The notes under the pieces: generated by a model
Told to the model about the DNA's origin: nothing
The model's database searches: none
Seen by the model: only the letters and a program-made list of their open reading frames with translations
Program-made: the position numbers and the translations under genes
NCBI GenBank assembly: GCA_023425025.1
Contig: JAFADG010000024.1
Coordinates: 1 to 64,000 of the forward strand
DNA from: Bacillota bacterium
GTDB lineage: Bacteria; Bacillota; Clostridia; Christensenellales; Aristaeellaceae
Reading direction: 5' to 3'
DNA: 64,000 nt
Part shown: positions 8,633-17,846 of the stretch, piece by piece
Numbering within the stretch: position 1 is the stretch's first letter
Layout of the letters: the number at the start of each line of letters is the position of its first letter

Positions 8633-10165
8633 CTACCTCCAATACTTCCCGTCCAGGTTGCGGTACTGGATGGCTTCGGCCACGTCCGCCGTTTGGATGG
8701 GCCCGCCGTCCCGCAAGTCGGCAATGGTCCGCGCCACCTTCAATATGCGGCCGTAGGCGCGCATGCTCATGCCGAACCGGGACATGGCCAGCTGCAGCAC
8801 CTCCTGGGCCTCCTGGCTCAAGGGACAGAATTTTTTCAGCTGCCTGGCGTCCAGCTGGGCGTTGCAGAAGATTTTCTCCTCCAGGTAGCGCTCCTGCTGC
8901 GAAAGCCGGGCCCTTTGCACCCTTTCCCGGACGGTGGCGGTGCTTTCCTCCCGGCCCGTGGCATGTATTTGATCCACCGGTACGGCGTCCACTTCCACCT
9001 GTATGTCGATGCGATCCAGAAGCGGCCCGCTGATCCTGTCCAGATACCTGCGGATCTCATTGGGATTGCATCGGCACTGCTTGACCCGGCTGCCGTAAAA
9101 CCCGCAGGGGCAGGGATTCATGCTGGCCACCAGCATGCACCGGGCCTGATAGCGGGATTGGGCCTGTATGCGGGATACCGACACCATCCCGTCCTCCAGG
9201 GGCTGGCGCAGCGCTTCCAGGGCGTTTCTCGAAAACTCCGGCAATTCATCCAGAAACAGCACGCCGTTGTGGGCCAGGGATACCTCACCGGGCTTGGCGG
9301 TCTGACCCCCGCCCACCAGCGCCGGCAATGACGCGCTGTGGTGCGGCGCGCGGAAGGGCCGCTTGATGAGCAGCCCGCCCTCCGGCGGCAAATCGCCGAC
9401 GATGGAATGGAGCCTGGTGGTCTCCAATGCCTCGGCAAAGGTCATGGGCGGCAGAATGCCCGGCAGGCACCTGGCCAGCATGGTCTTGCCGCTGCCGGGA
9501 ACGCCGATCAAAAGCAGGTTGTGCCCGCCGGCCGCGGCGATCTCCAGGGCACGCCGGGCGGCGCTCTGCCCCCTGACTTGGGCCAGGTCGCTGGCGTCAA
9601 CCGTCTCATTCAGACAGCTTTCATAGCTGCGCTGCACCTGGGCGGCAATCAGCTCCTGGCCCGTAAGGTGATGCACCGCCTCCCGAAGGTCCTTTACCGG
9701 AAACACCTGCATGCCCTGTATGCTTTCGACTTCCCTGGCATTCTTAAAGGGCAGTACGACCTGATGGATCCCCTTTTCATGGGCGCTGATCACCATGGGC
9801 AGCGCGCCCCGCACCGGGTTCAAATCTCCCTGCAGCGACAGTTCCCCCATCAAAAGCACGTTGTCCAAATTCCCAAACGCCGCCTGGCCGCTGGCCTGCA
9901 AAACGCCCAGGGCGATAGGCAGGTCAAACGCCGGCCCTTCCTTGCGCAAATCGGCAGGAGAAAGGTTCACCGTCACCCGTGCCACCGGCATGTGATAGCC
10001 GCTGTTGATGATGGCGGCGCGCACCCGGTCGCGGCTTTCCCGGACAGAGGCGTCCGGCAGGCCTACGACATCAAAATTGGGCAGCCCATTGGTGATGAAC
10101 ACCTCCACCTTCACCGCAAAACCATCCACCCCGGAAAGGCCGAACGCCAGGGTTTGGGAAAGCAT
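8633..10165 (-). CDS. YifB/ComM-family Mg-chelatase-like AAA+ ATPase
   Basis: This 510-residue protein belongs to the YifB/ComM family. ComM is a branch-migration helicase in natural transformation of Gram-negative bacteria, and the Firmicutes role is less clear. The sequence shows an N-terminal Lon-like ChlI domain (SGVDGFAVKVEVFITNGLP), the Walker A GVPGSGKTML at about 215-225, a Walker B motif VLFLDELPEF, and CGFYGS with conserved cysteines (NPCPCGFYGS...CRCNPNEI). It is adjacent to dprA and both are minus strand, 3 bases apart, which fits a joint role in DNA uptake. Confidence 0.93.
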   Translation of the reverse strand: MLSQTLAFGLSGVDGFAVKVEVFITNGLPNFDVVGLPDASVRESRDRVRAAIINSGYHMPVARVTVNLSPADLRKEGPAFDLPIALGVLQASGQAAFGNLDNVLLMGELSLQGDLNPVRGALPMVISAHEKGIHQVVLPFKNAREVESIQGMQVFPVKDLREAVHHLTGQELIAAQVQRSYESCLNETVDASDLAQVRGQSAARRALEIAAAGGHNLLLIGVPGSGKTMLARCLPGILPPMTFAEALETTRLHSIVGDLPPEGGLLIKRPFRAPHHSASLPALVGGGQTAKPGEVSLAHNGVLFLDELPEFSRNALEALRQPLEDGMVSVSRIQAQSRYQARCMLVASMNPCPCGFYGSRVKQCRCNPNEIRRYLDRISGPLLDRIDIQVEVDAVPVDQIHATGREESTATVRERVQRARLSQQERYLEEKIFCNAQLDARQLKKFCPLSQEAQEVLQLAMSRFGMSMRAYGRILKVARTIADLRDGGPIQTADVAEAIQYRNLDGKYWR

Positions 10166-10196
10166 GGGTTGTCCCCCTTCATTCCGCTTTTGTAAA

Positions 10197-13100
10197 TCAA
10201 TAATACTTTGTGAGCCACTTCATGGCGTTCAGCCAGGGCACGGGCGTCACCACACCGCTTGCATACGGGTAGAAGGCGACGAACAGGATTGCCGCGATAC
10301 CCACCAGCCCCCACAGCAGCCATGAGGCCATTTTGGCATAACGCCTTCCCAGCCAGCCGATGCACGCGGCGGTACACAAAATAATGAAAGGCACGCTGGC
10401 AAAGTAGTGGTATATGAAGGTGGACCTCGGTACCAGCACCCAGGGCATGTACTGGCTGGCAAAGCCGGTCAATAAAAGCGCGGGCGTCAAATCCGGCTCC
10501 CTGGTGCTTGCATGCAGCAGCCTTCCCGAAGCATCCGCAAAAATATGCCGCTTGATAAACACAACGAACACGATCAGCAGCGCGGCAAGACCGGGCCACC
10601 ACACGGCGGGGTTGCCCATGGCAAAAATCGTGGAGCCCATGCCCGCCGGCGTATAATTGCCCTTGAAATACCACATGGGCTTCAATATCAGAGGCCATTC
10701 CCACCAGGGCGACTGGAAGGGATGATCCGCTCCCAGCCCCGGTGTGCTGTGGTAGGAAAGCATGCCCTTTTGCGCGTCGATGATCTTTTGCAGCGTAACA
10801 CCGCCGCTGGGCGCAAAATAGGGGATGTAGGACAGATAGTAAATGATCCCAGGCACGGCGACAAAGAAAACCAGGCAGCACAGGCAGGTCAGGGCCACCC
10901 TGCCGTAGCCTGATTGCCACGCACAGGAGACGGCCTGCTTTCTTTCCTCCGGCACGGCCTTGGGTTTCTCTTTCAGTAGTTTGTAGGCCGCATGGGCCTC
11001 CATCACACGCCGGAAGCAGCTGTAGAAGAACAGCGCCGCCAGACCCGCGCCGGCATAGATGCCCACCCACTTGCTGGCCATGCCAAGGCCCATGAACAAG
11101 CCGGAAAGCCCCAGGGGAATCAGCGTCTTATAAAAGGGCATGGACCAGAAATCCAATTGCACATACCTGAACATGCACAGGTACGACAGCATGATAAAGA
11201 GCACCGGGAAGCTGTCGATGGTGGCGATTCTGGTCTGGGTAAAATGCATCAGGTCAAACGCCATCAGCAGCATGACCCCTGCGGCAAGGTTCGTGCGCTT
11301 GAAGAGCTGCTTGCCTAGCAAATACATGGCCGGCAGCATCAAGACCCCAACCAGGGCGCCGGCAAAGCGCCAGCCAAAGGGCGTCATGCCAAAGGCCATC
11401 ACCGCCCAGCTCATCATCACCTTGCCCAGGGGGGGATGGGATGTTTCATAGGGACGGATGTTGTTGGCATGCTCATACGCCGTACGGGCATGGTAAATCT
11501 CGTCAAAGTACGTTCCCGTAAACCAGCCGGGCTCCCCTTGAAGGGTATCCTGCTCGTCCAGCAGGTTTTCCGCGGGCTTGTTCAGGCTAGAATCAGGATT
11601 GCCGCCGGTATGCGCAAAAAGGGTCACCGGCAGCACCTGCCCCTCCGGGGTGCGCACCAGCACCTCGCACAGGTTCAGGCCGATCAGCGGCGCGGTGATG
11701 CGCACATAGCGGCCATGCAGCTCCCGGGGCGTGCTGCCGTAGGATACATCGCCTTCCGTTTCCACCGCTTCGACCACATATTGCCATTGGAAGCAATTGC
11801 CCTCCCGCATCTGGGCCGGGTATTCCTGGGACCAGACGATGCCGTCGTCGCTTGTGGCCACGGAAAAGTCATTGTAGCTGATGCCGCCGTAGTACAGCAC
11901 CCGCACATCCTGCGCGGCGCCCGTATCCAGCACCACCTGCTCCCCGGCCCTGGTGGAGATCCAGGCCGTTTGGGGCGCCTTCATGCTGCCCAGGTTCCAG
12001 AAAGCAACCAGGGCATACACCACCGTGACCGCTGTCATGATCAGATAATCCAGCCGCTTCAAATGCATCCCCGCGTCCCGCGGGTGCAAAAGCGAAACCC
12101 TTGCCGCACTTTGGGCCGCGGCGGGCAGGTTCTCTCCCTTTTTTCCGGCGGAAACAAACCGCTCCCGGTCATTTCTGGCGCACAGCGCGTCGCCCGCATA
12201 GAAGGCGAAGCCGCAAAGCACAACATTGATCAGGCTCAGGATCACATTCAAAATCTTTGTATCATCGTTCAAGTGGCCCATTTCGCTGCCGAGCCTGATG
12301 GAATTGTCCAGCACGATGCCGGTATTCAAAAACGTGGTGACCGAGAAACCCACCAGCAGCGCAAGGATTCGCCAGTCCCGCTTGTATATGTAGGCAAGGC
12401 CCAGCAAAAGCAGCGCGGGGAACAGATACCGCTCGTGCATCTTCATGCCCAGCACGTACAGCCCGATATACAGGATGCCGCCCATCAGCGGAAGGTTGCG
12501 CAGGCTTCTGCCCCGCACGTAGGTCAGTACCACCCACAATATCACCAGCGCCATGATGGCCGTGCCAAGGGCGCTGTAACTGACGCCAAAGGAGGCCAGC
12601 GCGATAAACGTGACGAAGGCCACCGCCAGAAAAGCCGCCAGGCCGTACTTTTCCAGGGCGTCCCCTTTGCGCCTTGGCAGCGTGGCAAACTGCCACAGCG
12701 AAAGCGCGCCCGTGATCAGCGCCATGAACAGTATCAGCGGCAGCCGGGCCGCGTTGATGACCGGTTCCCAGTTATAGCTGGCGACGTAATACAGGTTGGC
12801 GGTGTTCACCGTGGTATAGGGATAGGAGGCCAATGTGTTCTTGTACAGGTCAAAGATCCACTGGAACTTTTGAAAGAGCCAGGAACCCTCCTGCCTGGTG
12901 GAAAAAGGTATGACGATCACCGCCGCCACAAGTGCGGACCACAAAAGGCCGAACAGCACCCGCTTTGTGGGCCGTTCCTCCCTGCCGCGGAAGAAGTCCA
13001 TCACGGCTGCCGTCAGCCCCAGAGGCCCCAGCATCAGCGCCTGGGGCTTTATGAGCACGCAAAGCATGTACACGGGCAGCGCAGCATCCCATTTTCGTTC

Positions 13101-14327
13101 CAGGGCAAACACGGCCACCAGCATCAGCCCCAGGGCCAATACGCTGTCCACTTGGCCCCAGGCGGAGCCGTTGAGGATCACGACGGGGTTGATTGCGTAC
13201 AAAATGGCCAGGGCCGCGGCAGCCTTTTGCGGCAGCTTCTTTTTGCCGATGGTATACAGCAAAACGGCGGCTGCCATATCCGCCAGGATAGGCACAAATT
13301 TGATGTTGACCAGCTGCATGCCTTGCGAGAGCGGCCCAAACCAATCGGCCAGCGCGCCATTGAGCCAAAGCACGAACAGGTATGCCGGCGGATAATCCAC
13401 AAACCCGCCGGAAAGGTAAAAGTCCGAAGGGCCCAGGCTGTGCATCATGCCGCTCCAGCCCAGGAAGCAATTGATGTCCACATCGTAGCCCCGCACGCTT
13501 GCGGCCAGTATCATCCTAAGCACAAAGGCGGCGGACAGCGTTACGATCAACGCGGGCAGCGTCGTATGATCCTTTTCCGGCTTGGCGCTGATTCCCTGCT
13601 CCTTTTGCAGGTAGGGGAGAAAGAGCACCGTCAACACGGCAAAGCACAAGGAAAGCAGGATCAGTTTGGGCCAGGCGGGGCTTGCGGCGATTTCTTCGCC
13701 GTCCATGTCCGCCGGCTGCGTTTCCTGCTGCTTGAACCAGTTGGTCACAAGCACATTGCCGGGCACCTGGCCCGTCACCTTGGTCAAGCTGATATCATCA
13801 AAATAAGCGCGGCCTTCGCTTTCCCCGCCATAGCCGCCCAGGCGCGCGTATACGATCACTTCGTTTTGATCCGGGCCTGTTTTCCCATACAGCTCCAGCT
13901 CTGTAAAGCCGCCCTGGGTATCATACAGACTTTCAGAAAACACATATATATTGGCGATGGAGAGGTTGGCGCCAAGGCCGGCATCCGGCACTTTTTCCGT
14001 CTTTACATAGCCGTGCAGCCGGTAAATGCTGTCGGGCTCCACCGGCACGCTTTGGGCAAACCGGGCGTCATTGGACCCGAAGTTTTCCACCAGCGCGGCA
14101 TGCCGACCGGCATGCGCTCCCTCCACGACAGCGTACTCCGTATACCCCGGCTGATTGATGTACGCTTCGGTATACCAATAAAGCGGCATATCGTCCGCGC
14201 CAAGTTCCTCAAAGCCGCCGTTTTGCAACAGGTTCTCCCCCTCCGCCCGGGCAAGGGAAGAGCACGGCACAAGCAGCGCCAGGCAAAAACCGGCCAATAA
14301 TAAATAGAAGAAAACCGTTCGTTTCAT
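10197..14327 (-). CDS. Giant two-module GT-C membrane glycosyltransferase with carbohydrate-binding inserts
   Basis: This 1376-residue membrane protein appears to be a fusion. It has a signal peptide or first membrane helix (residues 1-25) and an extracytoplasmic CBM-like domain (about 30-215, ending FDDISLTKV). A first GT-C polytopic module (about 265-690) follows, with an early acidic loop YDVDINCFLGW. An extracytoplasmic discoidin-like domain comes next (about 745-880). The last part is a C-terminal protein-O-mannosyltransferase-like (GT39/PMT) module with the loop-1 DE motif in YFDEIYHA at D942-E943. GT-C enzymes use polyprenyl-phosphate sugars, so it probably transfers a sugar to a cell-surface polymer or protein. 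The acceptor is unknown. The start at 14327 gives a proper signal sequence and has AAGGAG upstream. It interrupts the yraN-yifB order. Confidence 0.85.
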   Translation of the reverse strand: MKRTVFFYLLLAGFCLALLVPCSSLARAEGENLLQNGGFEELGADDMPLYWYTEAYINQPGYTEYAVVEGAHAGRHAALVENFGSNDARFAQSVPVEPDSIYRLHGYVKTEKVPDAGLGANLSIANIYVFSESLYDTQGGFTELELYGKTGPDQNEVIVYARLGGYGGESEGRAYFDDISLTKVTGQVPGNVLVTNWFKQQETQPADMDGEEIAASPAWPKLILLSLCFAVLTVLFLPYLQKEQGISAKPEKDHTTLPALIVTLSAAFVLRMILAASVRGYDVDINCFLGWSGMMHSLGPSDFYLSGGFVDYPPAYLFVLWLNGALADWFGPLSQGMQLVNIKFVPILADMAAAVLLYTIGKKKLPQKAAAALAILYAINPVVILNGSAWGQVDSVLALGLMLVAVFALERKWDAALPVYMLCVLIKPQALMLGPLGLTAAVMDFFRGREERPTKRVLFGLLWSALVAAVIVIPFSTRQEGSWLFQKFQWIFDLYKNTLASYPYTTVNTANLYYVASYNWEPVINAARLPLILFMALITGALSLWQFATLPRRKGDALEKYGLAAFLAVAFVTFIALASFGVSYSALGTAIMALVILWVVLTYVRGRSLRNLPLMGGILYIGLYVLGMKMHERYLFPALLLLGLAYIYKRDWRILALLVGFSVTTFLNTGIVLDNSIRLGSEMGHLNDDTKILNVILSLINVVLCGFAFYAGDALCARNDRERFVSAGKKGENLPAAAQSAARVSLLHPRDAGMHLKRLDYLIMTAVTVVYALVAFWNLGSMKAPQTAWISTRAGEQVVLDTGAAQDVRVLYYGGISYNDFSVATSDDGIVWSQEYPAQMREGNCFQWQYVVEAVETEGDVSYGSTPRELHGRYVRITAPLIGLNLCEVLVRTPEGQVLPVTLFAHTGGNPDSSLNKPAENLLDEQDTLQGEPGWFTGTYFDEIYHARTAYEHANNIRPYETSHPPLGKVMMSWAVMAFGMTPFGWRFAGALVGVLMLPAMYLLGKQLFKRTNLAAGVMLLMAFDLMHFTQTRIATIDSFPVLFIMLSYLCMFRYVQLDFWSMPFYKTLIPLGLSGLFMGLGMASKWVGIYAGAGLAALFFYSCFRRVMEAHAAYKLLKEKPKAVPEERKQAVSCAWQSGYGRVALTCLCCLVFFVAVPGIIYYLSYIPYFAPSGGVTLQKIIDAQKGMLSYHSTPGLGADHPFQSPWWEWPLILKPMWYFKGNYTPAGMGSTIFAMGNPAVWWPGLAALLIVFVVFIKRHIFADASGRLLHASTREPDLTPALLLTGFASQYMPWVLVPRSTFIYHYFASVPFIILCTAACIGWLGRRYAKMASWLLWGLVGIAAILFVAFYPYASGVVTPVPWLNAMKWLTKYY

Positions 14328-14379
14328 GGGCACAGGCTCCTTACATAACATAAGGCTTTTGCGGATGGTGCGGGCAGTA

Positions 14380-14733
14380 TCACCACTCGCCGGAAAAGGC
14401 GTTTTCCACATGCGCAACACCTTCCCCTGTGATCTCCGCCACATCAAAGCGCAAAGGCCGGGCAAATTGATTGGTGGAAAGCAGGTACTCCCCCGCCGCC
14501 TTGATGACGCGGCGCTGCTTTTTTATCGTCACTGCTTCCATTCCCGCGCCGGGATAACTCCCAAGCCTTAATTTGACTTCCACAAACAAAAGCAGCGCAT
14601 CCTTTTCCAGGATCAAATCCACCTCGCCGCCCTTTGCCCGGAAGTTTTTCGCAACCAGGCTGTAACCTCTTTCCAAAAAGTAGGAAAGGGCCATTTCCTC
14701 CCCCAGCCGCCCCTTTTCGCCCGCAGCCCTCAT
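14380..14733 (-). CDS. YraN-family (UPF0102) endonuclease-like protein
   Basis: This is a 117-residue UPF0102/YraN protein with a predicted restriction-endonuclease-like fold and no firmly established role. The family signature is present: GEEMALSYFLERGY, NFRAKGGEVDLI with the catalytic-type ED/EVK pattern (GEVDLILEKD...FVEVKLR). The ATG at 14733 overlaps the rnhB stop as ATGA and has GGGAG upstream, so translation is coupled. The open frame extends 39 bases further into rnhB without a ribosome site. Confidence 0.9.
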   Translation of the reverse strand: MRAAGEKGRLGEEMALSYFLERGYSLVAKNFRAKGGEVDLILEKDALLLFVEVKLRLGSYPGAGMEAVTIKKQRRVIKAAGEYLLSTNQFARPLRFDVAEITGEGVAHVENAFSGEW

Positions 14734-15338
14734 ACAAAGCTCCCGATAAAGCTTCTGCGGTGGGCGGGACACGGACCATAGGCCTTCAGCGCCGCAATAT
14801 GCTGCGCCGTGCCATATCCCTTATGCTGCCCGAAGCCGTAGGCGGGATACATTTTATCCAGCGCTTCCATTTGCCGGTCCCTGTAGACCTTGGCCACAAT
14901 GCTGGCAGCGGCGATGGAATAGCACAGCGCATCTCCATGGATGATGCCCTTTTCCCGGCCGGAAAGCCCCAGACCCTCCAGGGCGTCTATAAGAAACAGC
15001 TCGGCCGGCACATGCTTTGCCGCCCGCCGCATGGCCTCCTTGGTGGCGTTGAGAATGTTGATGCCGTCAATCTCCTGAGGCGTTGCTTCCCCCACGCCCA
15101 CGTACAGCGCCGTTTTCATGATTTCATCATAGACGGCTTCGCGCCGCTTGGGGGACAGTTTTTTACTGTCGTCCACCCATTCCAACAAAGGCTGCTGCGG
15201 CATCGCCACGCAGGCCGCCACCACATTGCCCGCCAGGGGCCCGCGCCCGGCTTCATCCATGCCGGCAAAAAGAACGCCGGATGCCCACAGGGGCTCATCC
15301 GTCTTGACGATCTCCATCAGCCGCTGCTGCCGCTTCAT
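14730..15338 (-). CDS. rnhB: Ribonuclease HII
   Basis: RNase HII cuts RNA in RNA-DNA hybrids and starts removal of misincorporated ribonucleotides. The 202-residue protein shows the type 2 signature GMDEAGRGPLAG with its metal-binding Asp-Glu pair, DSKKLSPKRRE, then the later acidic residues in FLIDALEG. KGYGTAQHIAAL is typical of the C-terminus. The ATG at 15338 is 10 bases after AAAGGAG. An ATG 9 bases upstream sits too close to that site. It overlaps the end of ylqF by 44 bases, as expected for a tight operon. Confidence 0.95.
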   Translation of the reverse strand: MKRQQRLMEIVKTDEPLWASGVLFAGMDEAGRGPLAGNVVAACVAMPQQPLLEWVDDSKKLSPKRREAVYDEIMKTALYVGVGEATPQEIDGINILNATKEAMRRAAKHVPAELFLIDALEGLGLSGREKGIIHGDALCYSIAAASIVAKVYRDRQMEALDKMYPAYGFGQHKGYGTAQHIAALKAYGPCPAHRRSFIGSFV

Positions 15339-16254
15339 CCTGTGCATGCTCCTTTGCAGCAGGGATTCTTTCCCCCGCTGCCCGAATAGTCAAACGCGCA
15401 GGCACGGCCTTTTCATTCCGCGCCAGCTCCAATGTTACACGTCCTAATTTTCCGGCGCGGAATTCATCCAGCACGACGGCGGCCCCCCGGTCCACATCCG
15501 CCACGCCGCCCTTCATCAGCCAGCCGCGGCCGCGGCAAACCGCCTCCAGCAGCGCAAGCCCCTGGAGGGAAACATCCGTCAGTTTGAACCGCTGGGCCAC
15601 TGCGTCAGGGGAAACGGCCACCATATCCTCCAGCAGGCGGATGGCCAGCATGGGCACATCCACCACCTGGTCCCGTATGGTGCCGATATACGCCAGACGC
15701 CTTGCGGCCAATTGATCGTCGAGCCTTGGCCACAGCATGCCCGGCGTATCCAAAAGCTCCAGATAAGGCGTCACCTTCACCCATTGGTTGGACCGTGTCA
15801 CGCCGGGCCTGTCCCCCACCTTGGCGATGGCGCTGCCGTTGAGCCTGTTGATCAGCGTGCTTTTTCCCACGTTGGGAACGCCGACCACCATGACCCTGAC
15901 CGTCTTGCGCACGCCCTTGGCGGCTGCCCGTTCCACCATTTCCCTGGCCGCCTCTTCGATCAGCGCCAGCACATCCTTGGGCCTGCCGCCGGTGGATACA
16001 TAAGGGTGGGCGGTGATCCCCTGCCCGCGGAAATAGTGAATCCATGCGCTGGTTTCCTTGGGATCGGCCAAATCGGCCTTGTTTAAAAGCAAAACCCGTT
16101 TTTTATTTTGCATCAGCGCGTCCAGGTCAGGATTGCGGCTTGCGTGGGGCAGACGGGCATCGCACAACTCAACCACCACATCCACCTTTTTCAGTTGATC
16201 GCTTAAAAGCCGCTTTGCGCGCGCCATATGTCCAGGATACCAATTGATCTCCAT
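15295..16254 (-). CDS. ylqF: Ribosome biogenesis GTPase YlqF (RbgA)
   Basis: RbgA is the GTPase needed for late 50S subunit assembly. The 319-residue protein has the circularly permuted GTPase order: G4 (LLNKADL, about 57-63) precedes G1 (GVPNVGKST, about 124-132), followed by the switch region PGVTR and G3 DTPG. The N-terminus MEINWYPGHMARA is diagnostic. It is the first gene of the minus-strand housekeeping run ylqF-rnhB-yraN. A terminator lies upstream, separating it from the DUF3048 gene. Confidence 0.95.
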   Translation of the reverse strand: MEINWYPGHMARAKRLLSDQLKKVDVVVELCDARLPHASRNPDLDALMQNKKRVLLLNKADLADPKETSAWIHYFRGQGITAHPYVSTGGRPKDVLALIEEAAREMVERAAAKGVRKTVRVMVVGVPNVGKSTLINRLNGSAIAKVGDRPGVTRSNQWVKVTPYLELLDTPGMLWPRLDDQLAARRLAYIGTIRDQVVDVPMLAIRLLEDMVAVSPDAVAQRFKLTDVSLQGLALLEAVCRGRGWLMKGGVADVDRGAAVVLDEFRAGKLGRVTLELARNEKAVPARLTIRAAGERIPAAKEHAQDEAAAAADGDRQDG

Positions 16255-16375
16255 GGAAGTCTCCTTCCAATTTATGGGTTATGTTCCCGTTTTTAAATTC
16301 CTTTTAGTAATACCATTCTTTTCCCCAAAAGGCAAGCAAATTTTTCCCGCCTTTTTGCCCGCTTATCCTTCCGAC

Positions 16376-16419
16376 AAAAAACCGCCTCCTGTGCAAGCCT
16401 GCATAGGAAGCGGTTTTTA
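16376..16419 (-). terminator. Intrinsic terminator after the DUF3048 gene
   Basis: ACCGCCTCCTGTGCA and TGCATAGGAAGCGGT form a ~15-base imperfect stem. A-runs lie on one side and T-runs on the other, so it can work in both directions. On the minus strand it ends the DUF3048 transcript and isolates ylqF. Confidence 0.8.
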
Positions 16420-16428
16420 TCGGTTTTT

Positions 16429-17523
16429 TTATTCCGCGAAATACGTTACCGGAACGCTGTAATCATCAATGCTGATAAAGGTTTTGCCCCTTTGCAGCTT
16501 GATCTCGTTTCCGCTCTGGTCAAAGAAGACCGTGCGCTGATCCATGCCGGTACGCATCCAATACCCCGGTATGTAGCGGCCGCCGATAAAAATATCCGCG
16601 TTGCCCGAGCCAATGAGATCCGTCACAGGCCGGTCCGCCATGCCCTCAAAATACGTCACTCGGGTGCGCTGGATGATCAGGTTGGAAAAGGATAACTGCT
16701 CGCCGGTCACTTTGTCCGCATACGGCTTGCCGTTAACAAAACGGAGATAGCTGTTGGTTGCGGGATCGTAGGTAAAGCTGGAGGAGTACGTTTCGCTGGT
16801 CTGCTTGATTTCAACCGTACTCGCCGGTTCGCCGCCTTGAGGCAGCTCGTCGGTAAACAGATACGGCCGGTCGGGCGGCGTAAAGCCTTCCGGAACCAAT
16901 TCCTGCATGGCCTTCACATTGGCGTCCACATTGTGGGGGCTGGGCAGGTTGGATATGCGTGTGTAGTATTGCTTCCAGGGTCTGCTGACGCTGACTACGC
17001 CGTCAAACAGAATCCCCTTCTTGCTGGCCCCCGTTTTGCGGAAGGCAGTGAAGATGCTTGTGCCGTCAGAGGGCTGCCCGCCGTAAAAGAGGAAACCGGC
17101 ATCCCATTCCTCCCGGATCTCCACATGGGTGACGCGGGCGGACCGGACAGGGCCTACGCTTTCCGGAACAATATCGCTGAAAAGAAAGGACAGGCGGGTA
17201 TAACCGCCCTTGGCAAGCGGTGTTTCATAAATGATATCGGCGCTTGCGGCCCCCCAGGGCATGTTGCTGCCGACGCCGCCGTCATTGTTGTCGATCTGCA
17301 CGATCATCGGCATGTATTTCCCCGTCCATGGCAGGCCCGTGGTCGGGCTTTCCCCCGGAATGACAGGGTTCGCCGCAAATTTCTTGTCCGTTCCCAAACC
17401 GTTGACGTCGATTTTCCGGTCTTTTTCCTTCCGGATAACAGTCCCCCCGCCAGCAGCCATCGCCGCAGCTGACAGCATGACAAGACAAAGGGCCATCAGC
17501 AGGCACAAAATCCTTTTTTTCAT
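16429..17523 (-). CDS. Exported DUF3048 (YerB-like) protein
   Basis: This 364-residue protein has a signal peptide (MKKRILCLLMALCLVMLSA, ending AMA near residue 21) and the DUF3048 N- and C-terminal parts. The sequence PVRSARVTHVEI, PWGAASADIIYETPL and GADIF-like NADIFIGGRYIPGYW are typical. The family is of unknown function. Bacillus YerB is a lipoprotein, but there is no lipobox cysteine at the end of this signal. The ATG at 17523 follows GAGGAG with 8 bases between. It stands alone, flanked by terminators. Confidence 0.88.
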   Translation of the reverse strand: MKKRILCLLMALCLVMLSAAAMAAGGGTVIRKEKDRKIDVNGLGTDKKFAANPVIPGESPTTGLPWTGKYMPMIVQIDNNDGGVGSNMPWGAASADIIYETPLAKGGYTRLSFLFSDIVPESVGPVRSARVTHVEIREEWDAGFLFYGGQPSDGTSIFTAFRKTGASKKGILFDGVVSVSRPWKQYYTRISNLPSPHNVDANVKAMQELVPEGFTPPDRPYLFTDELPQGGEPASTVEIKQTSETYSSSFTYDPATNSYLRFVNGKPYADKVTGEQLSFSNLIIQRTRVTYFEGMADRPVTDLIGSGNADIFIGGRYIPGYWMRTGMDQRTVFFDQSGNEIKLQRGKTFISIDDYSVPVTYFAE

Positions 17524-17761
17524 TTCCGAACACTCCTCACATTTGAGAACTGGCAGGCCTGCTCGCCATCCTGACAAGCAAGGGAGAATAGCATCCCGCA
17601 TCCCCGCACCCGTTCATCTTAACACCATGGTAAAGTTTATTCAATAATTATATGTAAATTGGTAATATTTTCGAGCTTCAAAGTAAAACTTGCCGAATCC
17701 CGGCAGGCCGGGGTTCATGCGGTGCTTTGACAGGATACCGCCGCGCCCGGGCGCGCAATAC

Positions 17762-17795
17762 AAAGCCGCGCCATTGCTTTGCCTGGCGCGGCTTT
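17762..17795 (-). terminator. Terminator hairpin after the GH116-fucI operon
   Basis: AAAGCCGCGCCA (17762-17773) pairs perfectly with TGGCGCGGCTTT (17784-17795) around a 10-base loop, about 50 bases beyond the fucI stop on the minus strand. The T-tail is weak. The remaining 17602-17846 region shows no gene. Confidence 0.65.
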
Positions 17796-17846
17796 GCTAT
17801 CTATCCCAGTCAGGAAAACCTCAACAGGTCTGCCAAATGCAACGCG

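Noticed and set aside
11436..14300. Long plus-strand open frame of 954 codons
   Set aside because: It runs antisense to the GT-C fusion gene. Its predicted protein is rich in His, Gln, Arg and Gly with no recognisable fold, typical of a GC-rich shadow frame.
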